From JAAYAY01 sp964429355 (GTDB lineage Bacteria; Planctomycetota; Planctomycetia; Pirellulales; Thermoguttaceae), in the NCBI GenBank assembly GCA_964429355.1, contig CAYSCH010000166.1, positions 1 through 18,990 on the forward strand: a DNA stretch of 18,990 nucleotides, written 5' to 3'. The notes under the pieces are model-generated. The model ran no database searches. It saw only the letters and a list, made by a program, of their open reading frames with translations, and was not told where the DNA came from. Shown one piece after another: positions 6,135 through 13,600 of this stretch. Position 1 is the stretch's first letter. Every line of letters begins with the position of its first letter. Both the position numbers and the translations under genes were made by a program.

Positions 6135-7226
6135 CTACCGCAGCCTTCCCGTGCTGCTCACGAAATGCTCGGCCGTCTCACGGCTGATGCGGCCGCCTTG
6201 AAACAGCCGCTTGACCGATTCATCCAGCGGGATCATCCCTTCCGACTTGCCGGTGAGAATGCTGTTATCGATCGATTCGAGCTTTCCGAAACGGATCGCG
6301 CTGGCGATCGGATGGTTGTTGAACATGATCTCCAGGGCAAGCACGCGTTTCTCGTCGGGGAAGGCGCTCGCCAGCAGGTGCTGGCTGACCACTGCCCGAA
6401 GGCTGAGGGAGAGCTGGGCTCGGATTTCGGTCTGCACGCTCTGGGGAAACAAATCGGTGAACCGTGAGATCGCCCCCTTCGCATCACGGGTGTGAAGCGT
6501 GGAAAAGACCAGGTGCCCCGTCTCGGCCACGCTGAGGGCCATCTGGGCCGTCTCCCGATCGCGAATCTCGCCCACGAGCACGATGTCGGGGTCCTGACGC
6601 AAACCGTACTTGAGCCCGTCGGCGAAGGTATGCACATCGACGCCCACCTCCCGCTGCGTGACGACCGAGTTGGGATGCTTGGGAAACAGGTACTCGACCG
6701 GTTCCTCGACCGTGATGATCCGACGGCCTCCTTCGCGATTCAGAAGATGGATGATCATGGCCAGGGTTGTGGTCTTCCCCGAACCGGCAACCCCGGAGAT
6801 GAGCACCAGCCCGTTGCGAAAATGTGCCAAACGGTGTGCCAGTTCCTCCGGGAATTCAGCCCACTGGAAATCAGGAATCTCGGCCGGAATTACCCGGAAG
6901 CAGGCCCCTAGTTGCTGGCTGTTCAAGAAGTAGTTGGCCCGGAATCGCTGACTCCGTCCCCCCAGGGGCAAGTCCAGAGAAAAGTCCACGTTCTTGTCGG
7001 CCTTGAAACGCTCCATCGCCTCCTCCGGGCAGAGGGGCGTGAGGAGGGAGCGGAGGGCCTGGTCGTCCAACGGTGTCTCGCCCGCCCCGCGCAAACGGCC
7101 GTGGACGCGGAAAATCGGCGGATACCCGACGACCAGGTGCAGATCCGAAGCGCCGAGCTGAACCGCTTCGGCCAGCCACCGCCGGACGGGTTCGGGACAG
7201 ATCGTGTCGGTGGAAAGTGCAGGCAT
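6135..7226 (-). CDS. pilT: PilT-family type IV pilus retraction ATPase homologue
   Basis: The protein has 363 residues, close to the usual PilT length of about 345-370. It begins with the small PilT/GspE N-domain (ASDLHLVVGYPPIFRVHG, about residues 26-43). The RecA-like domain has Walker A GVAGSGKTT (145-153, K151), Asp box ITVEEPVEYLF (171-181), Walker B DPDIVLVGEIRD (212-223) and His box GHLVFSTLHTRDA (237-249). PilT-type ATPases form cytoplasmic hexamers that depolymerise type IV pili. The diagnostic PilT motif AIRNLIRE is degenerate here (AIRFGKLE, 310-317), so this may be a PilU-like or divergent paralogue. ATG 7226 is chosen because GAGGGA (7234-7239) precedes it, overlapping the stop of the zinc-ribbon gene. 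The 11-nt gap to that gene indicates co-transcription. No pilin gene is in the window. Confidence 0.9.
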   Translation of the reverse strand: MPALSTDTICPEPVRRWLAEAVQLGASDLHLVVGYPPIFRVHGRLRGAGETPLDDQALRSLLTPLCPEEAMERFKADKNVDFSLDLPLGGRSQRFRANYFLNSQQLGACFRVIPAEIPDFQWAEFPEELAHRLAHFRNGLVLISGVAGSGKTTTLAMIIHLLNREGGRRIITVEEPVEYLFPKHPNSVVTQREVGVDVHTFADGLKYGLRQDPDIVLVGEIRDRETAQMALSVAETGHLVFSTLHTRDAKGAISRFTDLFPQSVQTEIRAQLSLSLRAVVSQHLLASAFPDEKRVLALEIMFNNHPIASAIRFGKLESIDNSILTGKSEGMIPLDESVKRLFQGGRISRETAEHFVSSTGRLR

Positions 7227-7237
7227 CCGGCGATCCC

Positions 7238-7669
7238 TCACTCCCCCGCCTTGCGCATCATCCCAAGCGTTCTCAGCAACGACAACAAGACCCCCTCGGG
7301 CTGTACCTTGTCGACTTTCCTTTTCTCCTCCACGACCACATTCAACTCGCGGTCGTCGAGCCAGACGCCAAAACACTTCTCGCACCGGTCGATCCTGACG
7401 GGCCTGCCGTAGGAAACGCTGTACTCCATCAGCCGCACGTTTTCGCCGCAGCGAGGGCAGCGCATGTGACCGGCCGTCTTGTCTTCCCGGAACGATGGAC
7501 TGCCGTACTTCTCTTCCAGCAGTTCTTCAACATCCGCGATCTTTCTGTCGCGAAGCCGTTCCATTTCGCCCCGGTCACACCATATCCCGTCGCACTTGTG
7601 GCACTTGTCGATCTCGACGCCGTCAACGATCACTCTTGCCAGATGCGTTCCGTCCCTCGGGCATTTCAT
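7238..7669 (-). CDS. Tandem TFIIB-type zinc-ribbon protein
   Basis: The protein has 143 residues with two zinc-ribbon units of the zf-TFIIB type. The first is CPRDGTHL...CHKCDGIWCDRGE (C3, C23, C26, with D6 where the second Cys is usual). The second is CPRCGENV...CEKCFGVWLDDRE (C71, C74, C96, C99). Such small proteins are common in bacteria, and their role is poorly known; nucleic-acid or protein binding is a guess. ATG 7669 is preceded by AGGAGA (7676-7681), which lies inside the upstream gene. The start overlaps that gene's last 47 nt in another frame, so translation may be coupled. An in-frame extension upstream to 7861 lacks family sequence and is rejected. It is followed 11 nt later by the PilT-like gene. 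Confidence 0.85.
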   Translation of the reverse strand: MKCPRDGTHLARVIVDGVEIDKCHKCDGIWCDRGEMERLRDRKIADVEELLEEKYGSPSFREDKTAGHMRCPRCGENVRLMEYSVSYGRPVRIDRCEKCFGVWLDDRELNVVVEEKRKVDKVQPEGVLLSLLRTLGMMRKAGE

Positions 7670-8762
7670 CGATTCTCTCCTGATTCGTTGAAACTCGGGC
7701 TGCGTTTCCCTGGCTGCTGCGGCTGCCGAGCCGGTCTTCGTAAACTCGCAGTTCGAAGTCCTGTTGTTCCACGATGCCGATCGATATCTGCTGGCCGAGC
7801 AGTTCGATCGCCATGCTGCCGCGAACGTGGAACGTTTCTGCAGCCTCCTCGACGCGGCCACGGTAACGGTCGAAGAGGATTATACCGCCGGCCTTTTCTG
7901 TTTGGAATGTGGCGTTGGCGGGCCTGAACGGCAGTGCCGCCGCAGCCTGATCGCCGGCCGGCTGGTGGGCGACCTTCAGATCATAAACCACGCGATCGAG
8001 CCCTTCCCGTTGGCCTTCGTAACGGTAGTCGGCTTCCCCTTTCCAACTGCCGAGCGGACCCCATGAATGGGTCAGACGACGCTGCCAGCGGTCGGCCGTC
8101 TTGAGGGTTCGGTCCGGCTGGAAGAACGTCAACTGGTTCAATTCGCGCCAGCCGTCGCGATCGACGAGTGAGGCCATCATCAGCGGTTGCCCCGCCATCG
8201 GGTCCCCCCCCGTCACGATCGGAAACGCGTCTTCGTCGGCGTCCAGAGCCACGATTTCCATCCGTGGATTCATCGTCAATCGAAAAGTCGCGCCCGACAG
8301 TTTCGTCAGCAAGTTACCGAATACCGATCGGGCCATGGCATCGGCTTCGAGGAGCCGCGCCGCTTCGATCTTCTGCAGAATAACTACGGTGCCGTCCGAA
8401 GCGACATCCTCGACGGTGAACCTCGAAAGAACCAGGTATTTCAGGCCCGTGGCAACTTCGATCCCTTGCACCTGGCACGACGACTTCTGGGTGACGACCA
8501 GTTCCTGATAGAGCTGCTGCCCGGGCTCGAGCTTCCACTGAAGCCGCACCGGCTCCCGGGAGCCCGGAACGGCCGGTACCGGCGATTCCTGACGCGACTG
8601 CAGCTCCGGCCGGATTCGCTCGGCGGGGGGCGACGAGAGCTCCTGTGCCGCCGCAACACCCGAAAGCAGTACCAAGGCGGTGAAAAAAACGCAGCCAAGA
8701 AGCATTTGCCGAAACATGGAATTGGTCGATCGCGAGGGGGATGGTGGCGAGTAGACCTGCAT
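7623..8762 (-). CDS. Secreted protein of unknown function
   Basis: The protein has 379 residues, or 364 from the alternative ATG at 8717. Neither start has a convincing ribosome site. The second gives a cleaner signal peptide (MFRQMLLGCVFFTALVLLSG, then VAAAQE). After a Pro/Ser/Arg-rich linker (about 42-70) the mature part is mostly beta-like. It begins VRLQWKLEPGQQLYQELVVTQ and passes through TVEDVASDGTVVILQKIEAARL and FRLTMNPRMEIVALDADEDAF. This 'protein shape' is like planctomycete secreted DUF6263-type proteins, but I cannot confirm the family. The C-terminus is hydrophilic, and its last 47 nt overlap the zinc-ribbon start. It leads a tight three-gene run with the zinc-ribbon and PilT-like genes, though a functional link is not evident. 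Confidence 0.78.
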   Translation of the reverse strand: MQVYSPPSPSRSTNSMFRQMLLGCVFFTALVLLSGVAAAQELSSPPAERIRPELQSRQESPVPAVPGSREPVRLQWKLEPGQQLYQELVVTQKSSCQVQGIEVATGLKYLVLSRFTVEDVASDGTVVILQKIEAARLLEADAMARSVFGNLLTKLSGATFRLTMNPRMEIVALDADEDAFPIVTGGDPMAGQPLMMASLVDRDGWRELNQLTFFQPDRTLKTADRWQRRLTHSWGPLGSWKGEADYRYEGQREGLDRVVYDLKVAHQPAGDQAAAALPFRPANATFQTEKAGGIILFDRYRGRVEEAAETFHVRGSMAIELLGQQISIGIVEQQDFELRVYEDRLGSRSSQGNAARVSTNQERIDEMPEGRNASGKSDR

Positions 8763-8964
8763 ACCTGCAGTCTATCAGAGAGTGTTATCCAACCCAAGCG
8801 GACGGCAGAATTCCGCTTCGCGCCCGTGGGCCGAACCTGGTTGACATCATTGGCCCGGAGGACCATGAACTGTCCACCATCGATGAGCCATGATTCCAGT
8901 CCCTCACACGCCCCTGCCTGGCGTCATTGGCGACCGATTCATGGCCCCGCGACTGCCCACTGGC

Positions 8965-10287
8965 TCAATACTCGCAGATCGCCCCGAACCCGACCATTTC
9001 CGTCGAGGCGATTGGCATTAACGATATGCCGCGATTCTGGAGTTGGGTTTGGTCGACGGCCTCGCAGGCAAGATAGGCCATCCACCAGCCCAGAATGACT
9101 TGCGACAGGTAGTGGTCATCGTCGTTGATGCGCGACAGCCCCGTGAATGTCGAGCAGGCATAGAGCCCCCCCTTGACCACAACATTGTCGGTCATGTCGG
9201 CCGCCGCGAGGAACGGCACTGCCCCCACGAAGGCATGGCCGCTGACGGAGTTCACGTCCTGGAACGGGTCCCAATGCGATCCGTGATCCATTTCGCCCGG
9301 TCGTGATGCGCCCAGCATGAACTGCATGAACAGTAGCGGCGGTGCCCCCACCACATAGGCTCGCGTTGTGCGAGCACTGAATTCTCCCGTCACGTTGAAG
9401 ACAGGTCGGTCTTCGAGGAATTTGCACGCGACAGCCAGACAGGCGTAAGAAGGAATGAAGATCTTCCCGTCGCCAAACGTCTTCCAGAACTCGGCAAAAT
9501 GGTCGGTGCCGGTTGAGCGAACGTCTTCTTGATACCAGTCGTGCACGTCTTCATCCATCGACGTGTTGGCCAGCACGCTGCCAAGCGCCAGGCTGTAGGC
9601 CAGCTTGGACATGGTCTCGCAGTCGTAATAGTTGCGGTGGTCGCTCCGCACGTTTTCCCGGGCCTCGAAACACATCTCGTCCAAATGCCCGCGCAGCCGG
9701 CGGCAGCGGGAACCGATCCCGCCCGCCGGCTCGGAAGTGTCAAGCGAGCCCACAGAAAGCCCTGGAGACTCGAACACGGGAGCCGGGAGATCTACCGGTG
9801 GCGACTCGGAATAAGCCGGATCAGGAGGCAACGGCCCCGGGTAGGAGGCAAGTATCGTGTTGTCCGTAGCCGTCGACTGAGAGAAGCCGGTTTGCGTGAC
9901 CGAAGTGGCCTGGAGCGGTTCCACACCGGGCGGCGCGAAGAAAACCGGAGGGCCGTAGACAGGTGCCGGCTCCGTGCTCGGCTGCATCCGTGGCAAGCGG
10001 TCCGGCGAAAAGGCTGGCTCGGAGACAGTCGCGGCGCGAGGGATGTCCTCGCCGAGTGTCGGGGCGGCCTGGCCGGTCGCGGCCACCGGGTCGGCGCGGA
10101 CCGCCAACGACACCTTTCCGCCATATTCCCGACACGGCATCAGGTCCCGGCTCGACTCGAAAACAACATCTCGCCGGGCGCAGCCCGCACAAACCACGGT
10201 CAGCGCCAGGACCGACAAAGCCCATGTCGGCACTACGGGAAATCGGATCGACAAGGATTCGGTTCCTCGAATGACGGCACGAGCCAT
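8965..10287 (-). CDS. PAP2-superfamily phosphatase-like lipoprotein
   Basis: The protein has 440 residues. The N-terminus has a basic segment, a hydrophobic core and VVCAGC (C36), a plausible but imperfect lipobox because Cys sits at -3. Residues about 60-190 form a Pro/Ser/Thr-rich, probably disordered linker. The C-terminal domain carries the three type-2 phosphatidic acid phosphatase motifs: LGASRP (325-330), SVSGH (347-351) and SRINDDDHYLSQVILGW (385-401; R386, H392). The usual Lys of motif one is Gln (Q322). The family dephosphorylates lipid phosphates or pyrophosphates, or acts as a vanadium haloperoxidase relative. Most members are membrane-embedded, so a lipid-anchored version is likely to face the periplasm. 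A GTG at 10323 would add 12 residues. ATG 10287 is preferred because it gives a normal signal n-region. It stands alone, 202 nt before the next gene. Confidence 0.82.
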   Translation of the reverse strand: MARAVIRGTESLSIRFPVVPTWALSVLALTVVCAGCARRDVVFESSRDLMPCREYGGKVSLAVRADPVAATGQAAPTLGEDIPRAATVSEPAFSPDRLPRMQPSTEPAPVYGPPVFFAPPGVEPLQATSVTQTGFSQSTATDNTILASYPGPLPPDPAYSESPPVDLPAPVFESPGLSVGSLDTSEPAGGIGSRCRRLRGHLDEMCFEARENVRSDHRNYYDCETMSKLAYSLALGSVLANTSMDEDVHDWYQEDVRSTGTDHFAEFWKTFGDGKIFIPSYACLAVACKFLEDRPVFNVTGEFSARTTRAYVVGAPPLLFMQFMLGASRPGEMDHGSHWDPFQDVNSVSGHAFVGAVPFLAAADMTDNVVVKGGLYACSTFTGLSRINDDDHYLSQVILGWWMAYLACEAVDQTQLQNRGISLMPIASTEMVGFGAICEY

Positions 10288-10630
10288 GAACCGGTGGCGG
10301 GTACGTGGTTCGCCACAACCCACTCCGGTGGGGCAGTAAAGTCATCGGAATGACCGGACCCGCAAGATGAGAAGGACCATCGCAGCCGGGAGGGTCAAGG
10401 CAATCGTTCGTCTTTATGTTGACTGCGCATCTTAATATTCCCCCCCAATCGGACACAGCGTCCGTCCAGATCCCGGTCCTTTGAGCGCCGGTACATGTTG
10501 GCTGTCGGGGGAGACAGTTCGAGCATAAGGCATTTCCCCAACCGCGCTCGGCTGGTACCGTTCCGCGGACGCTCGTCGTGTCTCGCTGGCCAATATGGGT
10601 CGCACCGTCGAGCACTAGCGTTGCCTGGCC
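10288..10630. other. 343-nt intergenic region without a recognisable gene
   Basis: This lies between two minus-strand genes, downstream of the PQQ protein and upstream of the PAP2 lipoprotein. It holds short open frames with no recognisable product, a run of seven or more C at about 10440 and a small 5-bp hairpin (CTGTC/GACAG) near 10516-10531. I see no tRNA, riboswitch or convincing terminator with a T-run. A promoter for the PAP2 gene should lie here, but no strong -35/-10 pair stands out. Confidence 0.5.
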
Positions 10631-13600
10631 TCAATCCTGCCGAGTGATCTCTACGCCACTGACGATGGGTGGGCGAGGGCCCTTGGATCGGAGTTCGACT
10701 TCCAGAGTGTTCGTCACGAGAACATTTTCCCAGCTTGCCACAAACGACTTCATCGCACCCCCGGCTTGGGCAACGATATCCACGTCGGACATGGCGATTT
10801 CGCCCTGGAGAACCACGTCGAAGACCCGTTCTCCCGGCCGGACGGCTGGATCTGGTTCGGCGAAGACCATGCGGACCGTGCATGGGCGGGGCGGCCGGTG
10901 ATCGTCGGTCATTTCCTTCTTCATCTCGACCACGAGTTTCGGAGAGCTATCGCCGCCATCGAAAGAAGTGGCTACGCGTTTGCCGCTGCCGCGAATCAGG
11001 AACGCCAAGGCCTGATTCTCTTTCCACCCGGAACGTCCCGTGATCTCACGTAGAATGGCCGTCACATCAGGTGTCTGCTGTTCGGCCCCCGCATCCGACT
11101 CGGCCTTCCAGGCCTCGGGACGCCAGCGAACAACGGCCTCGGTGGTGGCCCGGGAACTGATGTTGTTCTTCTTCGCCGCAAACGCAGAGGCATCGTCGCT
11201 GGCCTGGCCGCGAACCTCCAGTTCCGTAGGACCGTCCGTCGCTTCATCCACCTCGAATTGGAGGTAGGCCCGCTCGATCGGATCGTTTGCCAAAAGGGGG
11301 ACTGTCTGGAACCGGATACCGATTACTTGAACACCTCCATCTTCCGTCAGTTCCAGGTCGCTGCTGCCCAGGTCGACCTCGCCTGAGGCGGCCTCCTCTG
11401 CGTCGTCGGCCGAGGCCTTCAACGAAAGGACAGACTTCGGGCAGACTTGCATCGGAGCCAGGCGGATCGTGAACTTGCGGATACCTTCGACCCCCGACGC
11501 CGCCACCCAGGGAAGCTCGCCGCTTTCGATGCGCGACGCGTGGTTGCGATACCACTTGGGCCCACCCTCGGTCTCAATCCACACTTTGGGCGAGAATCCG
11601 GCGTCGACGGGAAAGTTGACCCACATGGTTCCGTCGTCCGCAAGCCGGTCGCCAGGTGCCCCGAAGTTGACGCCAACCCGCCGGAGGTCCGGGGTTCCCC
11701 GCTCGGGTTGAGCAAACAGATTGTACGACCAGACCTCGTTCTCCGGCATCGAGACCAGGGCAAGCGACGTCTGGTTCTGGTAACCGCAGGTACAGGTTCG
11801 CGTGTAGTCAGGAGCATTGAGCACTCCGTCGGCAACGATCAAGTTCGACGTGCAGCCTGACTTGAACCCGCCGATGTTGCCGGTCCCGCCATGGCGGAGG
11901 AGATCGTAGAATCCCGCAGCCCCGGAACGGAACGTGAGCAGGTTCTCGCTGGCCACCGCCGTGTTGCAGCCGTAGGTGCGAAAGAACTTCCAAGGCAAGG
12001 GCTCGCCAGTAACGGGGTCACTGATCATGACAGGTGAGCCATCCAACAGACGGAACGCTCCCTGGCTCTGCTTGTAGCTGGTCGTGTTGGTGATGATCGT
12101 ATCGTGGTGGAGGATGCATGGCCCGGCATAGGAGAAATCAGGCTTCTCCCAAAGGAGGTTGCCGTCGGCGGCACGGTAAACGGCCATCCCCGAACTGACT
12201 TCGTCGAGGCTCCGGTCCGAGGCAGCGGCCCCTGCTTGCAGGAGTAGGTCATGCTCTTCGGAATAACTCAACCAGGTTCCGAATACTCTCTCGATCGTCC
12301 AACAGGTCTGGCCGGTCTTCGCATCGACGGCCAGAAGCCGGTGGGTCGACGCGTCGTCAATACCTCGACGCCGGTTCTGTTCCTCGACACGTTTCGGCAA
12401 CTTGTCGAGTAGATAAACCCTCCCGCCGCCGGCAACGATTCCGTTATGGAGAAAGCTGTGAACCGCGTCGACATGCCAGCGGACCTCGCCCGTTCGGCGG
12501 TCGAAGGCCGTCAGCCCCAGACTGCCGGAACGGTCGGGGCTCCAGGCAACCCCCCTCTTGTTGGCAGGTTCGTACTTGAATCCGAGCCGGTCCGAGTAAC
12601 GGCCGAAGCCGGCACCCGCCAAAAGCAGATCCTCGTAGACGCCGATGTAGCCCCACTCGGGCGATTTGCCGTCGTCGTCAACCGGAAGGACGAACTGGCA
12701 GCGCGTTTCGCCCGTCGCAGCGTCCAGGAACAGACAACGGTCACCAACCACAAGGTAGACACCTTCTTCCGTGGCCACGAAATTGGTGCCCCGGGCGTTG
12801 GCGCCGGGCAGATGGACTTGGTTGTACGCCGTACTGTAGGGCGCCAGTTCGTAGGTCTCGTCGAAGTAGACCTGAAAGGTCCCCAGATCGGCAAATTCCC
12901 GTTTCCAGAGGACCCGGCCGGTGTACACGTCTCTGGCGCTGAGACAGTCCATGCCTTCGATGAACAGCCGGCCGCCGACCACCTGCTCACTAGGCCCGTG
13001 TCCATGGCGAGGAAGGACGTCGGCATTGGAGGGTCCACCGAACCAGAGGATCCCCAGCGGCAGCTTCACCCGACTGTCGGCCGATTTGACCGTATTGTCA
13101 ACGTTGCCATAGGCATGGGTCCATTCGCCTGCACCGGGCAAAGCGCCCTGGCGCGTGATGATGGCCTCCGGCGAAGCACTCTCGATATGAGCCTTCGGCA
13201 GTTCCTTGACCGCAAGATTCGCCGCCAAATCCGCCGTTGGGCTGGATCCGTGGACCCAGAGCTTGCCACCATAGGGCCGAACGGTCTCGTAAACGCTTTG
13301 GAGTGTCTCGACCCGAAACAGTGCAGGTGTCAGAGAGGGCGCGACGTAGATCAGATCCGCGATATAGGGGGGTGCTGCAAACTGCCCGATGACGCCGGTT
13401 CTTAGCGCGATTCGTCTCCCATACAGGCCGGCCTGATCGAAACGCTGGCGGAGCTGGTCGACCTTCGTCTTCGACGAGTCGATGGCCAGGATCCGCAAAT
13501 GGGAATGCAGGACGACCGCTTCGAGCAACTCGGGATCATCGACGCCATACCAGAGGGCGTAGCCCTCGCGCCGGCCGGTCGACTGGAGTATTCGCTCGGC

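Noticed and set aside
8763..8964. Search for a small gene or RNA in the 202-nt spacer after the PAP2 gene
   Set aside because: No open frame with a ribosome site, no tRNA-like fold and no terminator with a T-run were found.
12446..13405. A 319-codon plus-strand open frame inside the PQQ gene
   Set aside because: It is a shadow of the propeller coding sequence, with His/Arg/Gly-rich composition and no motif.
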